64,000 nt of DNA from Arthrobacter sp. OY3WO11 (GTDB lineage Bacteria; Actinomycetota; Actinomycetes; Actinomycetales; Micrococcaceae), in NCBI RefSeq assembly GCF_001641125.1, contig NZ_LWLP01000001.1, positions 66,079 through 130,078 of the forward strand. Direction: 5' to 3'. Both the position numbers and the translations under genes were made by a program. Below are positions 8,140-17,165 of the stretch, in pieces (the stretch's first letter is position 1; each line of letters opens with the position of its first letter). A model generated the notes under the pieces. It did not search any database, was not told the origin of the DNA, and saw only the letters and a list, made by a program, of their open reading frames with translations.

Positions 8140-9213
8140 TTAACGAACCATCGAAGCCAGTTCCCGTGCTTGTTCTATTAACTTGAGGGACTCGACGGCG
8201 TCCTGTGGGTTTACTGGGAGGGGCAGGGCTGATGCTGCGCCGCCGTCGAGGATTTTGTCTGCCAGTTGCCGGTAGAACTCCGGGTAGGCGCCGCGCTCGG
8301 TGGGCAGGGCATCCAGGTGGCCGTCGCGCCCCAGGAGCCCAGCCCACTCGGGTGCCTCCTGGCCGTACTCCGCGTCAAGGGGGCTGCCGCCCGCGGCGAT
8401 ATACGGCTCCTGCGGGTCCACCCCGTTCTTAGTGAAGCCGCCGACGGAACCCAGCACGCGGAACCGCGGGCCCTGCTGTGCGCAAAGCATGTTCATGGTG
8501 AGGTGGCTGATGACCCCGGACTCATGCCGCAAAACCAGGAACACGTCGTCATCTGCACGCTCGTCGGACCGGCGTGCCTTCAGTTCGGCGTGGATCACTG
8601 CGGCCGGGCCGAAGAGCTGGAGGGCCTGGTCGATCAGGTGGCTGCCGAGGTCGAACAGCGTTCCACCGCCGTCGGACGCCGTGGCGTGGGCCTTCCAGGC
8701 CTTGGAGATGGCGGGTGACCACCGCTCGAAGCGCGATTCGAACCGGGTCACCTTTCCGAGGGCATCGGCCGCCAAGAGTTTCTGCAGCGTCAGGAAGTCG
8801 CCGTCCCAGCGCCGGTTTTGGAAGACCGTCAATACACGGCCCAGTTGTTGGGCCAGTGTGATGAGTTCCCGTCCCTGCCCGCTGGTCACGGCAAAGGGCT
8901 TGTCCACCACCACATCCAGGCCCGCCTCCAGTGCTGCCTTGGCCAGAGGGTAATGGGTGGCGGGCGGGGTGCCCAGCACCACCAGGTCCACATCATCGGC
9001 GTGTTCAAGGACTGCCTGACCATCCGGCACGGTCTTCACATCCTGGTACTGCGCGGCCGCCGCGGCCTCCCTCCCGGCATTGGACGTAGCGATCATGCTG
9101 AGCGAGTAGCGCGGGTCCGCTGCTATCAGGGGCGCGTGGAACACGCTCCCGGACAGCCCGAAACCCACGACGGCGGTGCGGATGGTGCGTGCTGAAGCTT
9201 CAGTCCCGGTCAT
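8140..9213 (-). CDS. Gfo/Idh/MocA family oxidoreductase
   Basis: A 357-residue NAD(P)-dependent sugar or inositol-type dehydrogenase. The N-terminal Rossmann fold has VVGFGLSGSVFHAPLI. The family EKP motif appears as VVDKPFAVT, and the C-terminal alpha/beta domain includes LFDLGSHLIDQALQLFG with the catalytic-type His. The ATG at 9213 was chosen over an upstream start 24 bp earlier because the conserved N-terminus begins shortly after it. It stands alone, convergent with ald. Substrate unknown. Confidence 0.88.
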   Translation of the reverse strand: MTGTEASARTIRTAVVGFGLSGSVFHAPLIAADPRYSLSMIATSNAGREAAAAAQYQDVKTVPDGQAVLEHADDVDLVVLGTPPATHYPLAKAALEAGLDVVVDKPFAVTSGQGRELITLAQQLGRVLTVFQNRRWDGDFLTLQKLLAADALGKVTRFESRFERWSPAISKAWKAHATASDGGGTLFDLGSHLIDQALQLFGPAAVIHAELKARRSDERADDDVFLVLRHESGVISHLTMNMLCAQQGPRFRVLGSVGGFTKNGVDPQEPYIAAGGSPLDAEYGQEAPEWAGLLGRDGHLDALPTERGAYPEFYRQLADKILDGGAASALPLPVNPQDAVESLKLIEQARELASMVR

Positions 9214-9329
9214 AGTGGCTAGGCTACTCCCCCACATCCGGTGAAAGATGGTTACGGAAAATCACACCTCAAGTGAGAGAGCGTCCTGGAAAATGCCGCA
9301 CCATGTGGGAGGGCGTGTGGGACGGCGAA

Positions 9330-9366
9330 GGCCGGCAGGCCCTGGATGTTCCAGAAGCTGCCGGCC
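9330..9366 (-). terminator. Hairpin after the peptide-binding protein gene
   Basis: Perfect 9-bp arms GGCCGGCAG / CTGCCGGCC with a 19-nt loop, 47 bp beyond the stop of the peptide-binding lipoprotein gene. No T-run follows on the minus strand; a plausible operon-end structure. Confidence 0.4.
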
Positions 9367-9412
9367 CTGCCACGCTGCTGCTATTCAGTTGTGCCCCGCG
9401 GGGGCAGGAGGG

Positions 9413-11116
9413 TTACTTCTTTTCCCAGCCGAGGGCGGTCCAGTCCGGAACCTGGGACAGGCTGCGGAACAGGGACGGGCCGTAGTTGGCCAGTCCGGTG
9501 CGGACGAAGGAGATCTGCGGGCCGTTCATGACCACGCCCATGGAGAAGTACTTCGCCATGTGCTCCTTCTCCACTTCCATGGCCGCCTTGTTGCGCTCGG
9601 CGTTGTCCTCGATGGACGCCAGGTCGGCGATCTTCTTGTCCAGTTCGGCGTCGCCCAGCTGGTTCTCGTTGGTCTTGGAGTCGTAGTACTGCTTGACGGC
9701 TTCCGTTGCGTCCGCACCCACGGTGTAGCCGGAGACGCTCATGTCGAACTCACGTGCACCGAGGACCTTGCCGAAGTCGGCCGAGGCGCGCTGGTCAATG
9801 CCTACCTCCATGCCGCCGGCCTGGAGCTGCTGCTGCAGGGTCTGGGTGAAGGCGAGGGTGGTGGGATCGTCACCGAAGTTGCTGATCTTGAAGGCTGCGG
9901 GCTTGCCGTCCTTCTCCATGATGCCGTTCGCGTTCTCGGTGTAGCCGGCGTCCGTCAGCACCTTCTTGGCGGCCTCCGGACCGGTTTCCTTCACGGGGTA
10001 GTTGTCCTGGTAGTACTCGGAGAACGGCAGGAGCATCATGGAACCGGAGCTGGGCTCTTCCCAGTTCAGGCCGTTGAAGCGCACCTTGCGGAGGGCTTCA
10101 CGGTCAACCGCGGCGAAGATGGCCTCGCGGACGGCAACATCGGTGATGCGCTGGGCGTTGAGGTTCATGCCGCCGGCGAACAGGCGCTGGCCGCGGCGGA
10201 CCTCTGAGTTGTTGGTGCCCTCAAGCTGCTTGTACAGGGAGATGGTGTTGGCGGACATGGCGTCGATCTCGCCGTTCTTGAAGGCAGCGATCTGGGCGCT
10301 GGTCTCCAGCTGACGGAATACGACGCTCTCCAGCACCGGCTTGTTGCCCCACCACTTCTCGTTGGGAACCAGGGATACCGTCTTGGCGGCAGTGTCGTAC
10401 TGGTCCAGCTTGAAGGGCCCGGCCATCCATTCGGGGTGCATGTCGCCGTTGAACCCCTCGTTGAAAATTTCAGGAGAGTTGACGGCGGGGTGGATGAGGC
10501 CCGTGAAGAGGGAGTCCAGCGGGTAGACCGGCTGGGTCGTCTTGACCACTACTTCCTTGTCGTTGCTGCCGGCTTCCACCGATTCAACGAACTCGTAGTT
10601 GCCGGAGCTGACGATGTCGTAGCCTGCATCCGGGCTCTTGAGGATGTTCCAGGTGTTCTGGAAGGCCTTGACGTCGATCGGGGTGCCGTCGTTGTAGGTG
10701 GCCTTCTCGTTGACCTTGATGGTGATGGTCTGCTTGCCGTCCTGCACTTCGTTTTCCACAGACTCGCAGAAGTCCTTGTTCGGGGTCACTTCGCCGTCGA
10801 ACGCAATGTCCCAGCAGCCCCAGGTTCCCGCCTGGTCGATGGGACGGTGCAGCGCGGTGTTGTCTGCGCTGTTGCCGTTGTTGGAGAAGCCATTGAAGTC
10901 CGGCCCGATGTTGCCCAGCGGAAGGGTGACCTTGCCGCCCTGTTCAAGATCGGCTGCCGGCTTCTCGTTGATGCTGATGAGCTTGGACAGGTCGCTGCCT
11001 GCCTCCTGTCCCTTGGCCGTTTCGGGGCCAGTGGACCCGCCACCGCCGCCGCAGGCCGTCAGCGCCAGAGCCGCGGTGATGGCCGCCGCTCCGCCGATCC
11101 TGTTCAGATTCCTCAT
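9413..11116 (-). CDS. Peptide ABC transporter substrate-binding lipoprotein
   Basis: Extracytoplasmic receptor (SBP family 5, DppA/OppA type) of the peptide importer. The 567-residue protein starts at ATG 11116 after a GAAGGGA ribosome site and has a lipoprotein signal ending in ALTAC (Cys22) followed by a glycine run. Family-5 features include the GTPIDVKAFQNTWN segment and WGNKPVLESVVFRQ. It is the last gene of a four-gene operon, 52 bp after the ATPase stop, a spacing that allows separate boosting of receptor expression. Peptide specificity cannot be inferred. Confidence 0.93.
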   Translation of the reverse strand: MRNLNRIGGAAAITAALALTACGGGGGSTGPETAKGQEAGSDLSKLISINEKPAADLEQGGKVTLPLGNIGPDFNGFSNNGNSADNTALHRPIDQAGTWGCWDIAFDGEVTPNKDFCESVENEVQDGKQTITIKVNEKATYNDGTPIDVKAFQNTWNILKSPDAGYDIVSSGNYEFVESVEAGSNDKEVVVKTTQPVYPLDSLFTGLIHPAVNSPEIFNEGFNGDMHPEWMAGPFKLDQYDTAAKTVSLVPNEKWWGNKPVLESVVFRQLETSAQIAAFKNGEIDAMSANTISLYKQLEGTNNSEVRRGQRLFAGGMNLNAQRITDVAVREAIFAAVDREALRKVRFNGLNWEEPSSGSMMLLPFSEYYQDNYPVKETGPEAAKKVLTDAGYTENANGIMEKDGKPAAFKISNFGDDPTTLAFTQTLQQQLQAGGMEVGIDQRASADFGKVLGAREFDMSVSGYTVGADATEAVKQYYDSKTNENQLGDAELDKKIADLASIEDNAERNKAAMEVEKEHMAKYFSMGVVMNGPQISFVRTGLANYGPSLFRSLSQVPDWTALGWEKK

Positions 11117-11168
11117 GGTGTTCCCTTCGTTGGTGCGAGTGGTGGTGCTTGTGATGGGTCGAAGAAAT

Positions 11169-13406
11169 CTAGGGCGCATGGTGGTCCGCCGATTCGTGGA
11201 CTACCAGCATGTCCTCGTCCAGTTCTCCGTCAGGGAAGAAGCAGGCGAAGCGTTGGTCCAGGGCGGGCAGTGGATCCGCCGCCAGGGTTTGGGCCGCCGG
11301 GGAGGGTGCTACATGTTCCAGCGGCGGTTCCAGGGTCAGGCACTTTTCCTGCTTGGCTGCCGGCAACGCTGCAAAGACAGGGCAGCGGGTGGCGAAGTTG
11401 CAACCCTTGGGGGTGCCCAGTGGAGACGGCAGGTCGCCCTGGAGGATGATGCGTTCCCGGGTGCGCTCCAGGTGAGGGTCCGGCACGGGGATGGCGGAGA
11501 GCAGGGCGCGGGTGTAGGGGTGGCGGGGGTTGTCGAACACCCGGTCCACTTCGCCGATTTCCACGATTTTCCCCAGGTACATCACCGCCACCCGGTTGGA
11601 GATGTGCCGGACCACTGAAAGATCGTGCGCCACCAGCAGGTAGCTGAGGCCCAGCTCGGCCCGGAGCTTGTCCAGGAGGTTGATGACGCCGGCCTGCACG
11701 GAGACATCCAGGGCCGAGACAGGCTCATCCAGCACTACAAGCTTCGGATTCACGGCCAGTGCGCGGGCTATGCCGATGCGCTGGCGCTGCCCGCCGGAGA
11801 ACTGGTTGGGGAAGCGGTTCACGTGGTCAGGCTGCAGGCCCACCAGCTTCATCAGTTCCATGATGCGCTTTTTGGTGTCGGCCTTGTTCATGCCCGCGTT
11901 CTCCAGCGGTTCGGCAAGGACTTCATACACGGTGAACCGGGGATCGAGCGCGCCGGTCGGATCCTGGAACACCATCTGGAGCTCCCGGCGCATCGCGCTC
12001 CTGGTCTTGCCATCGGCGGCCTGCTTGTTGCTGATCCCGCCGATCACCACCTCGCCGTCCTGGTCCTTGTGGAACTCCATGATTTCCAGCAGGGTGGTGG
12101 TCTTGCCTGATCCCGACTCGCCCACGATGGAAAAGCATTCCCCTTCGCGGATATCGAAGCTCAGCCCGTCCACGGCTTTGACGGTGCCGATGCGGCGCTT
12201 CAGCAGTGCGCCCTTGTTGAGCGGGAAGTGCTTGCGGACATCCTTCAGCTGGAGGACGGTGGAGCGCTCCTCCCGCGGGATAGCATCGAAGCGGGATACC
12301 GGCACCGGCGGAGCGGCGAAGACGTCATGGACATCAACGTCGCCGCCCAGCGAACCGGATTTGATGCAGGCGGCGCGGTGGGCGGCCGGCCCCGCAACCG
12401 GCGCCAGCGCCGGTTCACCCTCCAGGCACGCGTCCGAGGCGAGCGGGCAACGGGGGGCGAAGGAGCAGCCGGTGGGCGTGTGGATCAGGTTCGGCGGCAT
12501 ACCCTCGATGGGAACCAAGGACGACTTCTCCGCTACGTCAACGCGCGGAACGGCGCCGAGCAGGCCCATGGTGTACGGCATCCGCGGGTTGTAATATATG
12601 TCATCCACCGCCCCGGTCTCCACCGGCCTGCCCGCGTACATCACCATGATGTCGTCCGCCATGCCCGCCACAACGCCGAGGTCGTGCGTGATCATCACGA
12701 CGGCGGCTCCGGTCTCCTCCTGCGCCGTATGGAGCACCTCCAGCACCTGCGCCTGGATGGTGACGTCCAGCGCCGTCGTCGGCTCATCTGCGATGAGGAC
12801 CCGCGGGTTGTTGGCGATGGCAATGGCAATCATCACGCGCTGTCGCATGCCGCCGGAGAACTCGTGCGGGAAAGCCCTGAGCCGTTCCTTGGGGCTGGGG
12901 ATGCCCACCATGGCGAGAAGTTGGACGGCGCGGGCTTCTTTCGCCTGCTTGCTCATGGTGGGGTTGTGGATGGTCAGCGCTTCGATGATCTGGTTGCCCA
13001 CGGTGTAGACCGGCGTCAGCGAGGACAGCGGGTCCTGGAAGACCATGGCCAGCTCATTGCCGCGGTACTCGCACATGGCCTTGTCGCTGAGTCCCAGCAG
13101 TTCCTTGCCCTTGAGCCGTACGGAGCCGGAGACCTCCGCCGTGGTGGGCAGGAGGCCCATGATGGCAAGGGACGTGACCGATTTGCCGGAGCCTGATTCG
13201 CCCACGATGCCGAGTGTTTTTCCGGGCATAAGGTCAAAGTCGACACCCCGGACTGCATGAACCACACCGTTTTCGGTGTTGAAGCGTACGTTCAGGTCCC
13301 GGACGGACAGGATTGCGTCCGCCGGGGCGTGAAGGTCGGCGACGTGCAGGCGCTCCACTGCTGGCTGGGGCTGTTCAACCGGTCCGGCGGCAATTTCGCT
13401 GCTCAT
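11169..13406 (-). CDS. Peptide ABC transporter, fused double ATP-binding protein
   Basis: Cytoplasmic motor of the peptide importer: DppD- and DppF-like ATPases joined in one 745-residue chain. Domain 1 has Walker A GESGSGKS (residues 69-76), signature FSGGMRQR (about 184) and a C-terminal oligopeptide domain with the cysteine cluster CSFAPRCPLASDAC. Domain 2 has Walker A GESGSGKT (about 427), signature FSGGQRQR (about 537) and a second cluster CNFATRCPVF. The start overlaps the preceding permease stop (ATGA). Many systems use two separate proteins; the fused form is known in actinobacteria. Confidence 0.94.
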   Translation of the reverse strand: MSSEIAAGPVEQPQPAVERLHVADLHAPADAILSVRDLNVRFNTENGVVHAVRGVDFDLMPGKTLGIVGESGSGKSVTSLAIMGLLPTTAEVSGSVRLKGKELLGLSDKAMCEYRGNELAMVFQDPLSSLTPVYTVGNQIIEALTIHNPTMSKQAKEARAVQLLAMVGIPSPKERLRAFPHEFSGGMRQRVMIAIAIANNPRVLIADEPTTALDVTIQAQVLEVLHTAQEETGAAVVMITHDLGVVAGMADDIMVMYAGRPVETGAVDDIYYNPRMPYTMGLLGAVPRVDVAEKSSLVPIEGMPPNLIHTPTGCSFAPRCPLASDACLEGEPALAPVAGPAAHRAACIKSGSLGGDVDVHDVFAAPPVPVSRFDAIPREERSTVLQLKDVRKHFPLNKGALLKRRIGTVKAVDGLSFDIREGECFSIVGESGSGKTTTLLEIMEFHKDQDGEVVIGGISNKQAADGKTRSAMRRELQMVFQDPTGALDPRFTVYEVLAEPLENAGMNKADTKKRIMELMKLVGLQPDHVNRFPNQFSGGQRQRIGIARALAVNPKLVVLDEPVSALDVSVQAGVINLLDKLRAELGLSYLLVAHDLSVVRHISNRVAVMYLGKIVEIGEVDRVFDNPRHPYTRALLSAIPVPDPHLERTRERIILQGDLPSPLGTPKGCNFATRCPVFAALPAAKQEKCLTLEPPLEHVAPSPAAQTLAADPLPALDQRFACFFPDGELDEDMLVVHESADHHAP

Positions 13407-14392
13407 GAGGCGTTCCCCTTAACACGGGCTTTCAGGGCGGTGCGCTTTTTGGCGCTGCCGGAGGAGCTGGAGCTTGGATCGAAGGCGTCGCGCAGTCCGT
13501 CGTTCATCATGGCCAGTGAGCCGGTGAGCAGGAACATAACAGTCAACGGCACCCAGAACATCCAGGGGAAGGTCTGCACCTGGGATGTGGCTCCGCCGAT
13601 CAGCACGCCGAGGCTCACATCCGGAACCTTGATACCGATGCCGATGAAGGAGAAGGCGACTTCCGCGAGGATGGCACCGGTGACTCCACGGGTGATGTCC
13701 AGGACCAGGAGCGACCCGATGTTGGGCACGAGGTGGCGCCACACGATCCTGCGCGCCGGGACACCCATGTACTGGGCGGCCTTGACGAAGTCCCGCTGCA
13801 TCAGGGACATGGAGAGGGACCGGATGAGCCTTGCTGTTCCCATCCAGCTGAAGACGAGCAGCACAATGATCAGCAGCAGCCAGGACGGCAGGTCCCGCCT
13901 GAGTCCTTCGCCTCCGCCGCTGGTGGCCACAGCCACCACCAGGAGGGCCGGCATCATGATGAGCGCTTCGAGGATGAAGAGCATCACCTTGTCCACCTTG
14001 CCGCCGAAGTAGGCCATGGTGCACCCGTAGACGGCGGCGACGAGGACTGACACCAGCCCGACGATCAGTCCGATCAGGATGGAGATCCGGGTGCCTTCCA
14101 CCGTCATTGCGTAGAGGTCGATTCCGGCCTGGGAGGTGCCCAGGTAGTGTTCGGCCGACGGCGGCATGCCGATGTTGAAGGGATCGATGGTTTGCTTGTC
14201 CCACTGGGTGAAGTACCCGCCCACGAAGGAGAAAACGGTCAGGGTGAGGAAGATGGCAAGCCCTGCCACGGCTGTCTTGTTCCGCATGAAGCGGCGGAAG
14301 ATGATGGTGTTCTTACCGATGACGACGTCGGCGCTCTCCAGGTGGGCGTCCTGCGCGACGGCGGCGGGGTCTACTGCGTTGAGGTTGGTCAC
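13403..14392 (-). CDS. Peptide ABC transporter permease (DppC-type)
   Basis: Inner-membrane permease of 329 residues. After an N-terminal helix (AGLAIFLTLTVFSFVGGYF) comes a core of about five helices with the EAA-type loop KAAQYMGVPARRIVWRHLVPN. The start is GTG at 14392, 2 bp after the upstream permease stop, suggesting translational coupling. It pairs with the DppB-type subunit to form the channel. Confidence 0.92.
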   Translation of the reverse strand: MTNLNAVDPAAVAQDAHLESADVVIGKNTIIFRRFMRNKTAVAGLAIFLTLTVFSFVGGYFTQWDKQTIDPFNIGMPPSAEHYLGTSQAGIDLYAMTVEGTRISILIGLIVGLVSVLVAAVYGCTMAYFGGKVDKVMLFILEALIMMPALLVVAVATSGGGEGLRRDLPSWLLLIIVLLVFSWMGTARLIRSLSMSLMQRDFVKAAQYMGVPARRIVWRHLVPNIGSLLVLDITRGVTGAILAEVAFSFIGIGIKVPDVSLGVLIGGATSQVQTFPWMFWVPLTVMFLLTGSLAMMNDGLRDAFDPSSSSSGSAKKRTALKARVKGNAS

Positions 14393-14394
14393 GG

Positions 14395-15378
14395 TTACTG
14401 CACCCGCACTCTCGGGTCAACAACGGTGGTGGCGAAATCCGCCAGAATGGCTCCCAGGGCGAAGATGACGGAACCGTAGGCCAGCGTGGCCGTGGCGGCG
14501 TTGACGTCCTGGAGTGAGATGGCGTCGATACTCCACGAACCCACCCCGGGCCAGGCGAAGATTTTCTCCGCGAAGAAGCCGCCGGCAAAGATTGCCGGGA
14601 TGGTGAAGGCGATGCTCTGGGCCACCGGAATGAATGAGACCCGCAGCGCATGGCGGGAGATCGCCTGGTTGCGGGTGAGCCCCTTGGCGCGGGCAGTCCG
14701 GACAAAGTCGGCGTTGACGTTGTCCAGGAGGTACTGGCGCTGGGCAATCTGGTAGGACCCCCAGCCCACCAGCGTGATGGCAACCGTGGGGACGGCGTAG
14801 TGCGCCAGCATGTCGATGAACTGGGCCCAGCCCGGTTCCATCCCCGGGGTGGAGATACCGGTGACAAAGAAGATGCGTTCGCCCACGGTCTCGTTGATGT
14901 TGATGGCACCCAACTGCACCAGGAAGTATGCAATAGGGGCTGGCACGATGTACGCAAGGTAGCTGTACGAGGTGATGACGCGGTCCTGGAACTTGTACTG
15001 CCGGGCGGCGGAATAGACGCCGAGGGCAACTCCGATCACCAGGGTCAGGATGATGGAAGCCAGGAAAAGGCGGGTGGAGATCCAGACGCGGTCCCCGAAC
15101 TCCGCGTTGATGTAGGCGCCGTTGGGGCTGCGGCCCCAGTCCCAGCGCGTGAGGATCGCAGTAAGCCATTCGACATAGCGTTCCCAGGGGCTGAGATCAG
15201 GGTCCAGGCCCTTCAGGCGCATCGAGTTTGCCACCTGCTCCGGGGTGGGACGGGGAATCCGTTCCTGTTCCAGCAGCGCGGGCTTGAGGGAACTGACCGC
15301 AAGGAAATATCCCGCTGACGTTGTCAGGAAGATCATGAAGACGTACGTGATGCCGCGCTTGGCGAGGTACCTGAGCAT
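14395..15378 (-). CDS. Peptide ABC transporter permease (DppB-type)
   Basis: First gene of the peptide-import operon: a 327-residue inner-membrane permease with an N-terminal helix (ITYVFMIFLTTSAGYFLAV) and further helices around the EAA-type loop RTARAKGLTRNQAISRHALR. It lacks the short periplasmic loop of E. coli DppB but matches the actinobacterial form. Its promoter and leader must lie in the 360-bp gap upstream, which holds several compact hairpins. Confidence 0.92.
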   Translation of the reverse strand: MLRYLAKRGITYVFMIFLTTSAGYFLAVSSLKPALLEQERIPRPTPEQVANSMRLKGLDPDLSPWERYVEWLTAILTRWDWGRSPNGAYINAEFGDRVWISTRLFLASIILTLVIGVALGVYSAARQYKFQDRVITSYSYLAYIVPAPIAYFLVQLGAININETVGERIFFVTGISTPGMEPGWAQFIDMLAHYAVPTVAITLVGWGSYQIAQRQYLLDNVNADFVRTARAKGLTRNQAISRHALRVSFIPVAQSIAFTIPAIFAGGFFAEKIFAWPGVGSWSIDAISLQDVNAATATLAYGSVIFALGAILADFATTVVDPRVRVQ

Positions 15379-15738
15379 GCGGGAGCTACTTCTGGATCAT
15401 CGCCGCCGGCAGCTGGACGGTCAGACACCGCGTCATCCGCAGGCGGGCCAGGCTGTTGGGCAAATCAACAATCACGTGCTGGATCCTTCCGTTTTCCCCG
15501 GATCAGCGGGGGGTTGCGCCGCCTAACCGGGTCCTTGCCAGCGGGTAGCTGGCGTCCCGCAGCCTTTCAGGCTTAGTCCTTGTGGACTATGTCGCGGGTC
15601 ACATTCCAGAGGAAACTATCACAAGCCGGAACCGAAAATGCGGGCCAATGCCCCGAAAGTTACCCGCCCGTATCAGATCGTTATGAATAGTTCTGTGAAG
15701 TTGGTGTGACTGGACACACATTCGGCCTGTGGCCTACT
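15379..15738 (-). other. 360-bp gap: putative promoter and structured leader of the peptide operon
   Basis: No gene is supported here. Read on the minus strand it could hold a promoter (TTCACA near 15695, TGATAC near 15671, spacing about 18) followed by a leader of nearly 300 nt. The leader has four perfect short hairpins, listed separately. A small dyad TGTG/CACA (about 15705-15718) sits just below the TetR stop. I do not recognise any known riboswitch class. Confidence 0.45.
15496..15598 (-). ncRNA. Candidate structured leader RNA upstream of peptide permease
   Basis: Four consecutive perfect hairpins: CCCCG/CGGGG (15496-15511), GCCAGC/GCTGGC (15537-15553), AGCCT/AGGCT (15561-15573) and TAGTCC/GGACTA (15574-15589). 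The last two are enclosed by a closing stem CCCGC (15556-15560) / GCGGG (15594-15598), giving a possible three-way junction. Such compact nesting suggests an RNA element acting on the downstream transporter. The fold was made by eye and covariation was not tested. Confidence 0.4.
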
Positions 15739-16356
15739 CTACGCGCCGCGGACCACTCGTGTGACAAGATCCCGCCAGGAAGCGGTAAGCCTGTCAGGCG
15801 AGATCCCGTGGACTTTGACAAGGCTTAGCAGCCGCTCCGGATCGAGGGTGGCCGCCAGGGACCCGGCCATCAGCCAGGGGTCAGGCCCAAAGCCTTCTTC
15901 CCGCAGGAGGATCTCGATATGGCGGTGCCACAGGACGGCGGCGGGGGCTTCAAAACGCCGGCGCGAGGCATGCTCGGCGGCCAGCACCAGGTCCCCGAAC
16001 TCCATGACGTAGGAGATCCGCTCCACCCCGAAGGCGATGAGGCGTTCCAGCCCGGACGCGCCGGGGCCCAGCGGTGGCGGCCCGAACATGAACCGGGACT
16101 GGAAGTCGGCCTCGGACTCGCTCAGCAGCGTCAGCATCAGCCCTGCCCGGCTGCCGAACCGGCGGAAGACCGTGCCCTTGCCCACCCCGGCATGCTCGGC
16201 CAGCCGGTCCATGGTCAGGCCCTCCGCCCCGCAGTCAGCGATTAGCTCCCGGGCAGCCGCAAGCAGGCGCTCCCGGTTCCGTGCGGCGTCCCGGCGTTCC
16301 GCAGCCGCCCCCGCCGGCAGGCCGGGCCGCGGTGGGATGGAACTCACATCCGACAT
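15739..16356 (-). CDS. TetR family transcriptional regulator
   Basis: A 205-residue TetR repressor. Helix-turn-helix at about residues 28-70 (LTMDRLAEHAGVGKGTVFRRFGSRAGLM). It is divergent from an FMN reductase gene, and the 117-bp region between them holds a CGGAC-N4-GTCCG dyad typical of TetR operators. The family often senses electrophiles or quinones and derepresses the neighbouring reductase; that role is inferred from context. Confidence 0.9.
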   Translation of the reverse strand: MSDVSSIPPRPGLPAGAAAERRDAARNRERLLAAARELIADCGAEGLTMDRLAEHAGVGKGTVFRRFGSRAGLMLTLLSESEADFQSRFMFGPPPLGPGASGLERLIAFGVERISYVMEFGDLVLAAEHASRRRFEAPAAVLWHRHIEILLREEGFGPDPWLMAGSLAATLDPERLLSLVKVHGISPDRLTASWRDLVTRVVRGA

Positions 16357-16375
16357 TCCAGACCTCGGGAATAAT

Positions 16376-16395
16376 AAGCGGACCGCAGTCCGTTT
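16376..16395. promoter_or_regulatory. TetR operator between TetR and FMN reductase genes
   Basis: Dyad CGGAC (16379-16383) -CGCA- GTCCG (16388-16392) with flanking AA and TT also in register. The position, 20 bp from the TetR start and 80 bp from the reductase start, fits joint repression of both genes. Confidence 0.65.
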
Positions 16396-16473
16396 AGATG
16401 GGTGAAGGCACTGACAAGCCTCAGCTTAGACCGGCCCGCGACCCTCCCGCGGACCCAGACCCCAGGAGTTCCC

Positions 16474-17031
16474 ATGACTAAGAGCACCGTCCTCACCCTC
16501 GTCGGCAGCCTCCGCGCCGAGTCCACCAACCAGAAGCTGGCCGAAGCCATCCAGCTGAACGCACCGGAACAGGTTGACGTGGTGATCCACGGGAACCTGG
16601 GCAACATCCCGTTCTACAACGAGGACATCGACGTCGAAGGCCAGGTACCCGAGGCAGCGGCAGCCCTGCGTGCCGCGGCGAATGCGGCAGACACGCTGCT
16701 GCTCGTCACTCCTGAGCACAACGGAACCGTGCCTGCCGCACTGAAGAACGCCATCGACTGGCTGTCCCGCCCCTTCGGTGCCGGCGCCCTCGCAGGCAAG
16801 CCCACCGCCGTCGTCGGCACCGCGTTCGGCCAGTACGGCGGGGTCTGGGCCCAGGACGAGGCCCGCAAGGCAGCAGGCATCGCCGGCGCGCGGATCCTCG
16901 AGGACGTCAAGCTCGCCGTGCCGGGATCCATGGTCCGCTTCGCTGAGGTCCACCCGAAAGACGACGCAGACGTGGTAGAGCAGATCAAGGGCGTGTTCGA
17001 CGCACTCACCGCTTCCCAGCCCGCGGCCTAA
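16474..17031 (+). CDS. NADPH-dependent FMN reductase / quinone reductase family protein
   Basis: A 185-residue flavodoxin-like reductase. The phosphate-binding loop is GSLRAESTNQKLA near the N-terminus; the flavin/dimer motif is TPEHNGTVPAALKNAIDW, and the following loop GTAFGQYGG is also conserved. The ATG at 16474 follows an AGGAG site by 5 bp and begins directly at the first strand. It is divergent from a TetR gene with a shared operator, so it is probably induced by that regulator's ligand. A 12-bp terminator hairpin follows. Likely cytoplasmic quinone, azo or chromate-type reductase; true substrate unknown. Confidence 0.92.
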   Translation: MTKSTVLTLVGSLRAESTNQKLAEAIQLNAPEQVDVVIHGNLGNIPFYNEDIDVEGQVPEAAAALRAAANAADTLLLVTPEHNGTVPAALKNAIDWLSRPFGAGALAGKPTAVVGTAFGQYGGVWAQDEARKAAGIAGARILEDVKLAVPGSMVRFAEVHPKDDADVVEQIKGVFDALTASQPAA

Positions 17032-17042
17032 CCAAGGTCTCA

Positions 17043-17080
17043 GGTACCCGGCGCCGCCAATGCGCCGGGTACCGCTTTTT
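17043..17080 (+). terminator. Rho-independent terminator of the FMN reductase gene
   Basis: Perfect 12-bp stem GGTACCCGGCGC / GCGCCGGGTACC with a 7-nt loop, followed by GCTTTTT. The clearest canonical intrinsic terminator in the window, 11 bp after the stop codon. Confidence 0.92.
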
Positions 17081-17165
17081 AAGCCCGACCGGCCAGCTGA
17101 TCCAGCCGTCCGGCCGCACCAGCGCGGCTCTGGCTGCCGCACCCGATCGTTGCTACCGTGACCGC

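Noticed and set aside
15379..15738. Known riboswitch (cobalamin, SAM, TPP, ydaO type) in front of the peptide operon
   Set aside because: The conserved cores of those classes were not found; only generic hairpins support structure.
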